From NCBI GenBank assembly GCA_905479815.1, contig CAJQOA010000098.1:1-43007 (forward strand): DNA of 43,007 nucleotides, written 5' to 3'. The translations under genes and the position numbers were made by a program. Shown here piece by piece: positions 9,420 through 19,358 of this stretch (positions are counted from its first letter, which is position 1; every line of letters starts with the position of its first letter). This DNA is from an uncultured Psychroserpens sp. Lineage in GTDB: Bacteria; Bacteroidota; Bacteroidia; Flavobacteriales; Flavobacteriaceae. Below the pieces are notes generated by a model. That model saw only the letters and a program-made list of their open reading frames with translations. It was not told the DNA's origin and ran no database searches.

Positions 9420-12400
9420 ATGATTAAAAAACTAGTCTTACCAGTAATTGTCTTAATAATTATTACATCACTATTATTCATAATAAATAATAGTAATGAT
9501 GAATTAACAGTTGATCAACTTACAATAGATCAGCAAAGACAACAGCATAAAAATTACTTAGAAAATAGCCCTTTCACAGAGACATTGACTTGGAATAAGA
9601 AAAAGCGAAAGCTTAATGGGTTGCCTCCAAATCGTTATTTTGAGCAAATGTGGGAATTGTCAATCAATCCTGCCACAGGTAAGTTGGATGATGGCGAATT
9701 AACGATTTTAAGAGAACAAATTATTCAACAACGAGCTGGATCAAGAAATCCAGGAGGTGTAAATAATGCTTGGGTTGAGAGAGGTCCTAATAATATAGGA
9801 GGTAGAACACGTGTTATAATGTTTGATCCAAATGATGCATCAAATAATACAGTATATGCAGGAGGTGTAAGTGGTGGGCTTTGGATAAATACAAACATTA
9901 CTAGTGCAGCATCAACTTGGGTAAGAGTAGAGAATGTACCAGGTAACTTGTCTGTAACATCCATAACTGTTGATCCTAGAAATTCTAATATTTGGTACGT
10001 AGGTACAGGAGAACAATACACTGCAGGAGATGTTGTTGGAAATGGTGTGTATGTTACTACAGATGGTGGAACAACTTGGAATGCAATTAACATTCCGCCT
10101 GCAGATAATGGAGATATTAATTTTAGTGCAACTAATTTATTTTTGTCTGGATTATATTATGTTAACGATGTTTTAGCATGGGATAATGGCGTATCTACAG
10201 AATTATATGTTGCAGTTGGAGCAAATGTTTATGGTGATTCTTCAAGCCCTACAAACTGGCTAGGGTTACAATCTTCAGGGATTTATCGTTCTATAGATGG
10301 TGGTTCTAATTGGAATAGAATTCAATCTGCCAATATGCAACACATTTTTTCAGGAGAAACGTATTATTACATTCCTAATGATTTTGAAGTAGGTGCAGAT
10401 AATAGAATTTGGGTTGGAACAATAGGTTCAGCTCTTGGTGAAGGTGGAGGACGTGTATTTAGTTCTACAAATGGAAGTACTTGGACAGAAGCAGCAGCTT
10501 CTCCATTAACCGACTCAGACAGAGTAGAGTTAGAAACCTCTGCAACCAATGCTAATAAAATTTATGCATTAACTGAGGGTTTAACATCACCCGTTCATAT
10601 CTATGAAACAACAAATGCTTTTGCAAGTATTTCTTCTTTGAGTTTACCTAACGATGCAGATACTGATATCACTGCAAATGATTTTTGTAGAGGTCAAGCT
10701 TTCTATGATTTAGTAATTGAAGCAGATCCAGTAAACGATGATATATTTTATGTTGGTGGTATCGATTTATTTAAAACGACCAATGGAGGTGCATCTTATA
10801 CTCAATTATCACACTGGTATGGAGGCTTCGGTTTTCAACCTGTTCATGCCGATCAACATTCAATTGCCTTTGGAAATAATTCGTCTTCTGCAATGTTATA
10901 TGGAAATGATGGAGGCGTTTATTACTCTAATAACGCAGGCGGAAATATTAATGTAAGAAATAATGGTTACAACGTTACTCAATTTGTAAAAGCGGGTATA
11001 GGTCCTGATGGAAATGGTGATACTAACGGTATATTTTCAGCAGGAGCACAGGATAATGGTACGCAAGCTTTTAGAGACGGAAATACATCTCCTGGAGTAA
11101 ATTCTTCTGAAGAGTTAAGTGATGGTGACGGGTTTTACACATTTGTAGATAAAGATGGTGATTATATGATTGCCACTTATGTCTTTAATGTTATTTATAG
11201 ATTTGATTTACCATGGGATGGTGTAAGCCGAATAAATGGTGGAGCCACATCTTTAGCAAATAGTCAAACTACTGGAGATTTTGTAAATCAAATGAGTTAT
11301 GATGATGATGCTAATCGATTGTTAGCAAATAATTCAGCAGGAGGAAGTTTTTCAGTAAGAAGTATTAATGTAAATAATGCCTCAAGTGGAACACTTTCAA
11401 ATGGTGCCTTAACATCAAAACCAACGGCTTTTAGAGCCTCCCCTTTTACAACAAACACTTGGTATCTTGGAACTGCAGATGGAAGCTTACTGAGATTAAC
11501 TAACGTTACAAATTCTTCTGCGACTTGGACTGCAATAACAACTCCTTTTGTGGGATCTGTATCATCGGTAAGATTTGGAGAAACAGCAAATGATATTATT
11601 GTAACGATGCACAATTATGGAGTAACAAGTGTTTGGTATTCTTCTAATGCAGGAGTAAATTGGGTAAGTAAAGAAGGAAACCTTCCAAATATACCAGTTA
11701 GAGACTTTTTACTAAATCCATTATTACCTAATGAAGCTATTATTGCTACACAATTAGGTGTTTGGCAAACTATAGATTTTAATACGACTAGTCCATCATG
11801 GTCTCAAGCTTATAATGGTATGAGTGATGTAAGTGTAACGTCTCTTGATTATTGGGATGTAAGTGGAGATGACATAAACAATCAAGTGATTGCTTCTACT
11901 TATGGACGAGGTGTATTTACTGGAAGTTTTTCAGCATCAGTTCCAGATAGTGAAGCACCAACAGCGCCAACAAATTTAGTAGCGAGCAATATTACTGGTA
12001 ACTCGATTGATTTAAATTGGGATGCAGCAATAGACAATATTGGAGTCACCGAATACGACATATATCAAGATACAAATCTAATTGCAACAGCACCTTCAAC
12101 GTCATTACAAGTCACAGGATTAAACCCGTTAACGAGTTATGATTTTTATGTTATTGCTAAAGATGCAGCAGGAAATAGTTCACCTCAAAGCAATACTGTT
12201 ACAGCAACTACGATAGCAGCAGATACAGAAGATCCAACAACACCTTTAAATCTATTAGCAACTAACGTTACCGCGTCTTCAGTAGATTTAACATGGGAAG
12301 CTTCAAGTGATAATTATGGTAGTGTATCTTATGACATTTATCAAAATAATGTTTTTGTTATTAACGTCTCAACGATAACATTTCAAATCATAGGACTATT

Positions 12401-14522
12401 AGGAGATACGGTTTATAGTTTTAAAGTTATAGCTAAAGACACAGCAGGTAATGAATCTGAAGATAGTAATGAAGTCGCAATTTTAACACTACCTAATGAT
12501 TTAACGTATTGCATTTCAGAAAGTACAAACACAAACGATGAGTATATTAGTAGAGTGCAGTTAAATACAATTGATAATGTAACTGGACCAACATTTTATT
12601 CGGATTTTACAGGTTTGTCTACCACTTTAAGAAAAGGAACACAATATACAGTTTCTATAACACCAACATGGACAGGAACACTTTACAATGAAGGATATGG
12701 TGTTTGGATTGACTATAATAATGATGGTGATTTTGTAGATGCTGGAGAAGAGGTATTTACTGCAGCTCCTAGTCAAAATACTCCAGTGAGTGGTAGTTTT
12801 ATAATTCCTCAAAGTGCATCAGAAACTGATATGAGAATGCGAGTTACATTAAGATATAACCAAACACCTGGTCCTTGTGATGCATTTCAATATGGTGAAG
12901 TAGAAGATTATACAGTTAAAATCATAGGATCTGGAGATTTAATTTACAGCAATAATACTTGGACACCTTATGCGCCATCGCCAACTACAGGAACAGACAA
13001 TGCACTAGTTTTAGATGGAACATATAGCCTTACAGGAGATGTTCAACTTAATAATATAAGCGTAAATACAGGTGCTAATATGATTATTGAGAAAGCACAA
13101 TCACTTACACTAAATGGAAATTTAATAAGTAAGGATAATGTAGTTTTGGAGTCCGATTCTAACGAATATGCAAGTTTGATTGTCACTAATTTTGTCATCG
13201 GAAATGTGCAGTACAAAAGATATGTCAATACAACGGCAAGCTCTGGAGGTAACGATTTAATTGCACCTCCAGTTTTTGGAGAGCCATTTGTTGATTTTAG
13301 AACTAATAACCCCAATATTATAAGTAATACAAGCAACACCTTATTCTTATTTGGGCCGTTTGATAAAGTCACAGATACATATCTATTGTATTCAGATGTA
13401 GAAACAGCGCCAATGTTTGCTGGAACAGGATATCGATCAGCTTCAACAGATGCTAGTACGTTTACATTTACTGGATTAGTAAATACAAGAAGCGTGAGTG
13501 TTCCAATAGTTAACGATGGACCAAATAACCCAGAATGGAACTTGGTAGGGAATCCTTACCCATCTTACATAAAGCTATCAGATTTCTTAGCTGCTAATAA
13601 TGCGCAGTTTGATTTGCAAAGTGGTGGAATCTATGGTTATAATGGTAACAGTTGGACCATCTGGAATCAAGCCTATTTATTGTCCAATCCTAATACTATT
13701 ATTACACCAGGACAAGGGTTTTTGGTAGCCTCAGCAACCAATAACGGACAAATTACTTTCACGCCAACTATGCGAATTGCAGGTAGTGATGATGATTTTA
13801 TTGAAGGAAGACAAGGAACAAATTCTAACATAGAACATTTGCAATTAGAACTTAGTAATGCTATGGAAGGTAATTATAAAACAGATTTCTATTTTACAGA
13901 TAATGCAACTAATGGATTAGATTTTAATTACGATGCAAGTGTTTTTGGAAATCAAGCACCATCTAGTTTTGCATTATATTCTCATTTATTAGAAGAAAAT
14001 ATAGATGTTGATATGGCAATCCAGTCACTAGGTTTTGATGCGCTTACAAACGCAGTAATTCCTTTAGGTGTTCATGTAGAACAAGGGCAGCAAGTAACTA
14101 TTAGTATTACAGAAACAACCTTACCTTCTAATATTGAAGTGTATTTAGAAGACACGCAAAATAACACGTTTACACTATTAAATAACAGTGATTATACAAT
14201 CACACCAGCACAAGATTTGAACACGATTGGTCGCTTCTTCTTACGTTTTAATGAAGAGACGTTGAGTACAAATTTAAATGAAGAAAATGATTTAGAAATC
14301 TATACTACCTCGCAACCTAAAGTGATTTTTGTAAAAGGACAATTATTAGAAGATACAGCATTAACTATGTATGACATTCAAGGACGCGTAGTTAAAACGA
14401 TGACTTTAGATAGTTCACAAATTTTAAATAGAGTAGATGTCTCTTCTGTTTCAAAAGGCGTTTATATTGTGAGTTTGAAGAATGGATTACAAGAGAAAAC
14501 TGTAAAGGTTATTGTTAAGTAA
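9420..14522 (+). CDS. Giant secreted protein: sortilin/VPS10-like BNR propeller, two FN3 domains, GEVED domain, T9SS type A sorting domain
   Basis: ORF 9375..14522; internal ATG at 9420 (MIKKLVLPVIVLIIITSLLF) gives a better signal/TM start. Asp-box-like TTDGGTTWN, SIDGGSNWN; FN3 APTAPTNLVASNITGNSIDLNWDA; GEVEDYTVKI; tail MYDIQGRVVKTM...GVYIVSLKN. Confidence 0.87.
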   Translation: MIKKLVLPVIVLIIITSLLFIINNSNDELTVDQLTIDQQRQQHKNYLENSPFTETLTWNKKKRKLNGLPPNRYFEQMWELSINPATGKLDDGELTILREQIIQQRAGSRNPGGVNNAWVERGPNNIGGRTRVIMFDPNDASNNTVYAGGVSGGLWINTNITSAASTWVRVENVPGNLSVTSITVDPRNSNIWYVGTGEQYTAGDVVGNGVYVTTDGGTTWNAINIPPADNGDINFSATNLFLSGLYYVNDVLAWDNGVSTELYVAVGANVYGDSSSPTNWLGLQSSGIYRSIDGGSNWNRIQSANMQHIFSGETYYYIPNDFEVGADNRIWVGTIGSALGEGGGRVFSSTNGSTWTEAAASPLTDSDRVELETSATNANKIYALTEGLTSPVHIYETTNAFASISSLSLPNDADTDITANDFCRGQAFYDLVIEADPVNDDIFYVGGIDLFKTTNGGASYTQLSHWYGGFGFQPVHADQHSIAFGNNSSSAMLYGNDGGVYYSNNAGGNINVRNNGYNVTQFVKAGIGPDGNGDTNGIFSAGAQDNGTQAFRDGNTSPGVNSSEELSDGDGFYTFVDKDGDYMIATYVFNVIYRFDLPWDGVSRINGGATSLANSQTTGDFVNQMSYDDDANRLLANNSAGGSFSVRSINVNNASSGTLSNGALTSKPTAFRASPFTTNTWYLGTADGSLLRLTNVTNSSATWTAITTPFVGSVSSVRFGETANDIIVTMHNYGVTSVWYSSNAGVNWVSKEGNLPNIPVRDFLLNPLLPNEAIIATQLGVWQTIDFNTTSPSWSQAYNGMSDVSVTSLDYWDVSGDDINNQVIASTYGRGVFTGSFSASVPDSEAPTAPTNLVASNITGNSIDLNWDAAIDNIGVTEYDIYQDTNLIATAPSTSLQVTGLNPLTSYDFYVIAKDAAGNSSPQSNTVTATTIAADTEDPTTPLNLLATNVTASSVDLTWEASSDNYGSVSYDIYQNNVFVINVSTITFQIIGLLGDTVYSFKVIAKDTAGNESEDSNEVAILTLPNDLTYCISESTNTNDEYISRVQLNTIDNVTGPTFYSDFTGLSTTLRKGTQYTVSITPTWTGTLYNEGYGVWIDYNNDGDFVDAGEEVFTAAPSQNTPVSGSFIIPQSASETDMRMRVTLRYNQTPGPCDAFQYGEVEDYTVKIIGSGDLIYSNNTWTPYAPSPTTGTDNALVLDGTYSLTGDVQLNNISVNTGANMIIEKAQSLTLNGNLISKDNVVLESDSNEYASLIVTNFVIGNVQYKRYVNTTASSGGNDLIAPPVFGEPFVDFRTNNPNIISNTSNTLFLFGPFDKVTDTYLLYSDVETAPMFAGTGYRSASTDASTFTFTGLVNTRSVSVPIVNDGPNNPEWNLVGNPYPSYIKLSDFLAANNAQFDLQSGGIYGYNGNSWTIWNQAYLLSNPNTIITPGQGFLVASATNNGQITFTPTMRIAGSDDDFIEGRQGTNSNIEHLQLELSNAMEGNYKTDFYFTDNATNGLDFNYDASVFGNQAPSSFALYSHLLEENIDVDMAIQSLGFDALTNAVIPLGVHVEQGQQVTISITETTLPSNIEVYLEDTQNNTFTLLNNSDYTITPAQDLNTIGRFFLRFNEETLSTNLNEENDLEIYTTSQPKVIFVKGQLLEDTALTMYDIQGRVVKTMTLDSSQILNRVDVSSVSKGVYIVSLKNGLQEKTVKVIVK

Positions 14523-14541
14523 TTAGTATACATTAATGTTA

Positions 14542-15255
14542 CTAAACATGCACAATCTCATTATCATTCAATAATTTATCACCACGTAATCTCAAGAAAA
14601 CCTGAGCCACAGCAATCGTATCTTTTTCACAATAGATAATAATGCGATCTATTTCTTTTTCTTTATAATATACGCGATAGACTTCGCTACCATCAATATC
14701 GTCTTTTGGAGATGGGATTCCTAAAACGTTGGTCAGTAATTTTAAAGACGTATAGGTTTTGTAGTCTCCAAATTTCCAGAGCTCTAAAGTGTCTAGGTGA
14801 GGGACTTCCCATGGTTTTTTACCGAAGAGGTTTAACTTATAAGGTAATTCGATGTTGTGAATAATCATACGACGAGCAATGTATGGAAAATCAAATTCTT
14901 TACCATTGTGTGCACAAAGTAGATGTTTGTTGGAGCTAAAATGTGTGATTAAAATGTTTTTGAAATCTTCCAAGATCTTGACTTCATCACCATAAAAAGA
15001 AGTGACTCTAAAAGTTCTTACATCACCTTCCGTTTTAAAATAGCCAATTGAAATACAGACAATCTTTCCAAACTCAGCCCAAATGCCTGCGCGATCATAA
15101 AACTCTGCAGCAGTATATTCATCACGTCTTTGATATTTAGATTTTTGATCCCAAAGAGCTTGTTTCGTGTCGTCTAATTCAGAAAAATGTTCGGCCTCTG
15201 GAACAGTTTCAATGTCTAAGAATAGAATATTTTCTATATTTAATTTTGTGATCAT
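14542..15255 (-). CDS. Predicted 3'-5' exonuclease, PolB-related
   Basis: ILFLDIETVPE (DEDD ExoI), IGYF, LCAHNGKEFDFPYIARRM (ExoII-like), late YCEKDTIAVAQVF (ExoIII-like). Confidence 0.85.
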   Translation of the reverse strand: MITKLNIENILFLDIETVPEAEHFSELDDTKQALWDQKSKYQRRDEYTAAEFYDRAGIWAEFGKIVCISIGYFKTEGDVRTFRVTSFYGDEVKILEDFKNILITHFSSNKHLLCAHNGKEFDFPYIARRMIIHNIELPYKLNLFGKKPWEVPHLDTLELWKFGDYKTYTSLKLLTNVLGIPSPKDDIDGSEVYRVYYKEKEIDRIIIYCEKDTIAVAQVFLRLRGDKLLNDNEIVHV

Positions 15256-15303
15256 GCCTTTTCTGTTTTTATGATTAAACGGATTTTAGTTAAATGAAAT
15301 TTT

Positions 15304-16464
15304 TTAGTTAAGAGATTGACCTAACATTTTATAGCCTTCAGCAATGTAAGTTGAAATATCATCACTAAAGATATGTGTATTATTATCTGGTGATTTTTGA
15401 TATCCTAATCTTACAATAATAACGTTGTCTTCTGGCTGAACAATAACATATTGCCCTAGATGGCCTCGCATCATAAAAAAGTCTTTACCGTTTTGTTGTT
15501 TTAGCCACCAACCGTAACCATATTCAGGACTTGCAGGAAAACGAGGTTTGATAGACTTAGCTACAAATGAAGAATCAAGAACCTGTTGTCCATTCCACTT
15601 TCCGAAGTCTTTGTACAACTTTCCAAAACGCGCAAAATCTTTAGCGTTACTAGCAATACAACAGTAGGCTTTTACTAAATCATGATCTTCACTATCTACT
15701 TGCCATAAAGTTGAATTCTCAGCGCCTAATGGTTTCCAAAAACTGTTTTCAAAATAGTCATATAATTTTTTACCTGTCGCTTGTTCAATGACCATTGCTA
15801 GCATTTGAGTGTCACCACTCGCATATTTATAAGTTTGTCCAGGTTCATCCACGACTTTTAAACCATTCATTACTTTTGCTAAATCATCATCAAAATAAGC
15901 ACGTGTTGTAATTGATAATGGTGAATAATAGGCTTCATCCCAATTGGTGCCAGATGCCATAGATGATAAATCACCAACTGTCATTTTTGTAGCCTCACCT
16001 TCACAAAATGCAGGAAGAAAATCACAAACTGGTTGGTCTAAACTCTTAATATGACCTTCCATAATAGCTTTTCCTAATAATCCAGACACATAACTTTTTG
16101 CCATAGAAAAAGAATTTGATTTTGAATCTTCATCAAACCCATCATAGTATTTTTCAAACCAAATGCTATCATTTTTAATAATCACATAAGCTACAGTTCC
16201 CCAATCTTGATTTGATTTTTCTAGCTCTGGTGTAATCGTTATTGTATTATAATCTTTGTGATTATTCCAAGGCTGAGGAGTACCAGCTTCTATAGCTTGA
16301 TTATCAAACTTTTTGTAATCCTCGAGAAAAGCAGTAGTGTGACCTTTCAAGTAAATTGTTCTTACTGCTTTTATAAGATAATCTGTATCTGTAATATAGA
16401 GTACAGCAATGAGTAGAGCGAAAAATACGAGTAAGAATTTGAGGAATTTTTTAAGGAACTTCAT
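15304..16464 (-). CDS. Serine hydrolase of the beta-lactamase/class C family, membrane-anchored
   Basis: N-terminal TM FLKFLLVFFALLIAVLYI; SxxK motif NSFSMAKSYVSGLLG; YKYASGDTQML; C-terminal YGYGWWLK and MMRGHLGQ. Confidence 0.85.
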   Translation of the reverse strand: MKFLKKFLKFLLVFFALLIAVLYITDTDYLIKAVRTIYLKGHTTAFLEDYKKFDNQAIEAGTPQPWNNHKDYNTITITPELEKSNQDWGTVAYVIIKNDSIWFEKYYDGFDEDSKSNSFSMAKSYVSGLLGKAIMEGHIKSLDQPVCDFLPAFCEGEATKMTVGDLSSMASGTNWDEAYYSPLSITTRAYFDDDLAKVMNGLKVVDEPGQTYKYASGDTQMLAMVIEQATGKKLYDYFENSFWKPLGAENSTLWQVDSEDHDLVKAYCCIASNAKDFARFGKLYKDFGKWNGQQVLDSSFVAKSIKPRFPASPEYGYGWWLKQQNGKDFFMMRGHLGQYVIVQPEDNVIIVRLGYQKSPDNNTHIFSDDISTYIAEGYKMLGQSLN

Positions 16465-16474
16465 TCGTTATCTA

Positions 16475-16996
16475 TTAAGAGTTAGCGCGACGTTTTTTTA
16501 GTTTGTCTTTATAAAATTGTTTGTTTGCGACATATAGTGTTTTATTAAAAGTAGCAATAATATTCTGTTTGCCATCAACAAGAGACATTGTTTTAATAAT
16601 GTCCATTTCATTAGACTTGACGATGCTATCTTTTAAATATTTAATTTCTATTGCAGAAAAGATAAATTCACCATAAATTCTACTCTTAGCTGGTTTTTTG
16701 TAGTATGCTTCTACAGATTTGTCCCATACCACATAATCTTCACCTAAAATTTGCATTAACTGAATCATGTAAATAGGATCGGTAGCAGATAGCATACTGC
16801 CGCCAAAAATAGTACCAACAAAATTTCTGTTTTTCCAGTTAGGTTTCATTGAGATGGTTACTTTATGCAAATCGTCACTAACGTCTATAATTTTTGCAGT
16901 ACTTCTTCTATACATAGGTGACCAATTAAAGCCATATCTGTAAATAGTTGAAGGTTTAAAAAAGCGGGATAAGAATTTGGTTGCAACTTTGTACAT
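16475..16996 (-). CDS. DUF4442-like (hotdog/thioesterase-like) protein
   Basis: KVTISMKPNWKNRNFVGTIFGGSMLSATDPIYMIQLMQILG is typical of the DUF4442 family. Confidence 0.7.
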   Translation of the reverse strand: MYKVATKFLSRFFKPSTIYRYGFNWSPMYRRSTAKIIDVSDDLHKVTISMKPNWKNRNFVGTIFGGSMLSATDPIYMIQLMQILGEDYVVWDKSVEAYYKKPAKSRIYGEFIFSAIEIKYLKDSIVKSNEMDIIKTMSLVDGKQNIIATFNKTLYVANKQFYKDKLKKRRANS

Positions 16997-17469
16997 TAAA
17001 AAAGAGATTGTTGTTTGTAAGGACTCTCGTGTTCAATGAGCCATTTTTTTCTATGTAATCCACCTGCATAACCGGTTAAGCTCCCATCACTACCAATTAC
17101 GCGATGACATGGTACAATAATCCATATTGGGTTTTTACCGTTGGCATTGGCTACAGCTCTAATGGCTTTTACATCACCTAAACGTTTTGATAATTGTAAG
17201 TAGGATATGGTTCTCCCGTGAGGAATTTCTTGAAGAAGTTTCCAAATTACATTTTGAAAATCTGTGCCTTGCGGATTTAGTTTTAAATCAAAAGTTGTGC
17301 GATTTCCTTCAAAATATTCTCTAAGTTGGATAACACAATCTTCTAATTCTGTTGGAATAATGTCTGTTTCTTTTTCTTCTGAATTTAATACAGTCACTTG
17401 TGAAATACCATCATCATCACCAACAATTTTGGTATAACCTAAAGGGGATTTAATGATGCAAATTTCCAT
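16996..17469 (-). CDS. ogt: Methylated-DNA--protein-cysteine methyltransferase
   Basis: Active-site IIVPCHRVIGSDGSLTGYAGGLHRKKWLIEHE. Confidence 0.92.
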   Translation of the reverse strand: MEICIIKSPLGYTKIVGDDDGISQVTVLNSEEKETDIIPTELEDCVIQLREYFEGNRTTFDLKLNPQGTDFQNVIWKLLQEIPHGRTISYLQLSKRLGDVKAIRAVANANGKNPIWIIVPCHRVIGSDGSLTGYAGGLHRKKWLIEHESPYKQQSLF

Positions 17470-17472
17470 TGT

Positions 17473-18555
17473 TTATTCGTTATCTTCAGAAGAGTTTTCA
17501 TCTAGAATTCCTAACTTTTTTGCTCTTGCTTCCCAGCTTTTTCTGGCCATATGTTGCAAGTCAGATACATTATCGCTTTCATCCATAATCTCCAAACCTA
17601 GTAAGGTTTCAATGACATCTTCCATAGTTACTATGCCACTTACAGATCCATACTCATCAACAACCAAAGCCATGTGGTTTCTGCTTTGTACTAGTTGTTC
17701 AAATAGGCTTGGAATAGGTAAATTACGTTCTACAACAATGATGTGTCTTTTGAGTTCTGATAATTTTTTAGAACCGTTATCTAATGCCATTTCTTTAAAG
17801 ATTTCATCCTTTAAAACGAGCCCTTTAATATTATCAGGATCATCAACATAAATAGGAATTCTTGAAAATCTCAAATTCATATTTTTATTAAAAAAGTCTT
17901 CAACAGTTGTGCTCTCATCTTCAGATTTCATGACTGTTCTTGGTGTCATAATATCTTTGGCGAAAATCTCTTTAAAGTTTAATAAGTTTTTAATGATTTT
18001 ACTTTCATTTTCTTGAAATACACCTTCTTCTTGTGCCATATCTGCCATAACTAAAAAGCCTTCACGACTTAATACACTGCCATGACCTTTGCCTCCAATT
18101 AATTTCGTAGTCAATTGCATGAGCCATAATAATCCAGTCCATTTTAAAGGGAAGATCAAAACCTTTAAGGCTTTTGTTGTGAAGTTAGCTAAGCTTTTCC
18201 AGTAAGTTGCACCAATGGTTTTTGGGATGATTTCCGAAGCGACTAAAATTAAAATCGTCATTACTGCCGACACGATAAATACACCGTAACCGTCTCCGTT
18301 TCCATATAAGCCTTCTGCTTCTTTTCCTACTAAAATAGCACCAACAGTATGTGCAATTGTATTCAATGTAAGTATAGCAATCAATGGTCTATCTACATCT
18401 TTTTTTAATGCTTCTAAAGATGTCGCATAGCTTTTGCCTTCTTGCTTTCTTAAATTAATAAATGTTGGTGTAACACTTAAAAGCACAGCTTCTAAAATAG
18501 AACATAAGAAGGAGAAAAAGATGGAAATGATTCCGTAAAATATAAGTAAAGCCAT
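17473..18555 (-). CDS. CNNM/CBS domain (CorC/HlyC-type) membrane protein
   Basis: N-terminal TM domain with SEIIPKTIGATYW; CBS region DIMTPRTVMKSEDESTTVEDFF...VVDEYGSVSGIVTMEDVIETLLGLEI. Confidence 0.9.
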   Translation of the reverse strand: MALLIFYGIISIFFSFLCSILEAVLLSVTPTFINLRKQEGKSYATSLEALKKDVDRPLIAILTLNTIAHTVGAILVGKEAEGLYGNGDGYGVFIVSAVMTILILVASEIIPKTIGATYWKSLANFTTKALKVLIFPLKWTGLLWLMQLTTKLIGGKGHGSVLSREGFLVMADMAQEEGVFQENESKIIKNLLNFKEIFAKDIMTPRTVMKSEDESTTVEDFFNKNMNLRFSRIPIYVDDPDNIKGLVLKDEIFKEMALDNGSKKLSELKRHIIVVERNLPIPSLFEQLVQSRNHMALVVDEYGSVSGIVTMEDVIETLLGLEIMDESDNVSDLQHMARKSWEARAKKLGILDENSSEDNE

Positions 18556-18576
18556 TAAATAAAGTTATTTAATGGC
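18551..18576 (-). promoter_or_regulatory. 12-bp perfect inverted repeat (2-nt spacer) overlapping the CNNM/CBS start codon
   Basis: GCCATTAAATAA AG TTATTTAATGGC on + strand; start codon (cat, 18553-18555) lies in one arm. Confidence 0.75.
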
Positions 18577-18618
18577 TAATTTATAGAATATTATAGAATA
18601 TTCTTTTGATTGGTTGGG

Positions 18619-19251
18619 TTAATTACGTTTTGTATTGCGTTTAGCACGTTCCAAATCGCGTTGAGCGCGTTCCAAATCTCTTTGAGCACGTTCTAAATCA
18701 CGTTGAGCATGTTCGGTTTTTTTTGCATCTTCTTTTTTACGATCTGTACCAGATATGTAATACTTTAAATCATTTCCTAATTCTTGGATTTTATTTAAAA
18801 ACCCTTTTGAGGCGACATCAGTATCTAAATGCATGCGTAAATGACCTTTAGTGAGCTTACACTCAAAAACTTCATCTCCACTTTTACTATCAGACCATAG
18901 ATAGGTGTTACCGTTAATTTTTAAATTAGTTTTCCCTAAGGTCTTTAAGAGCATCGTTTTTACGCCAGCGTTTTTTGATTTATGAAAACTAGATCTAAAC
19001 TTGTAAGTATCATCAGAAATAGAAATTGATACTGAGCTGTTTGAGGTTTCATCATCATCATTATCTATTGAAATAGAATACGATGTCCCATTTGTTGTTG
19101 TCGTTTTTGGAGGTGTTGGAGGCTCTGGAGCCGATTGCGCATTTAATCCATACACTGAAAGAAAAGCAAATACAATTGCTAAGCTTAGTCCTTTTTTCAC
19201 ATCAATAATCTTGATGCTGTCTTGTCTGTTTTTTGATTTTGAAAAATTCAT
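18619..19251 (-). CDS. Secreted/periplasmic hypothetical protein with C-terminal AQRDLER heptad repeats
   Basis: Signal-like segment KGLSLAIVFAFLSVYGLNAQS; C-terminal EHAQRDLERAQRDLERAQRDLERAKRNTKRN; preceded by a TAnnTTTG-type box. Confidence 0.8.
   Translation of the reverse strand: MNFSKSKNRQDSIKIIDVKKGLSLAIVFAFLSVYGLNAQSAPEPPTPPKTTTTNGTSYSISIDNDDDETSNSSVSISISDDTYKFRSSFHKSKNAGVKTMLLKTLGKTNLKINGNTYLWSDSKSGDEVFECKLTKGHLRMHLDTDVASKGFLNKIQELGNDLKYYISGTDRKKEDAKKTEHAQRDLERAQRDLERAQRDLERAKRNTKRN
18644..18706 (-). repeat. Three 21-bp in-frame tandem repeats encoding heptad AQRDLER, plus partial fourth
   Basis: + strand gcacgttccaaatcgcgttga / gcgcgttccaaatctctttga / gcacgttctaaatcacgttga / gcatgttcgg. 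Confidence 0.93.
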
Positions 19252-19280
19252 AACTGTTCGATTTTAATGATTGTTTGATA

Positions 19281-19288
19281 CAAATGTA
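19281..19288 (-). promoter_or_regulatory. Bacteroidota -7 box TACATTTG for the 18619..19251 gene
   Basis: Matches TAnnTTTG on the minus strand, 30 bp upstream of the start at 19251. Confidence 0.65.
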
Positions 19289-19317
19289 GCGGACAGATTT
19301 GGGTTAAAAAAGAGAAT

Positions 19318-19347
19318 GCTAGGCGTTAACCTAGCATTAACCAAGCG
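19318..19347 (-). promoter_or_regulatory. Predicted response-regulator site: direct repeats GTTAACCTAG / ATTAACCAAG, 11-bp period
   Basis: + GCTAGGCGTTAACCTAGCATTAACCAAGCG; repeats at 19325-19334 and 19336-19345; 36 nt from the -7 box, same as the second site at 21738-21762. Confidence 0.7.
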
Positions 19348-19358
19348 TGATAATTTTA

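Noticed and set aside
9725-13372. Several minus-strand ORFs (122, 60, 105, 61, 109 aa) inside the BNR giant gene
   Set aside because: Antisense to a clearly coding frame with recognisable domains; no start context or family features.
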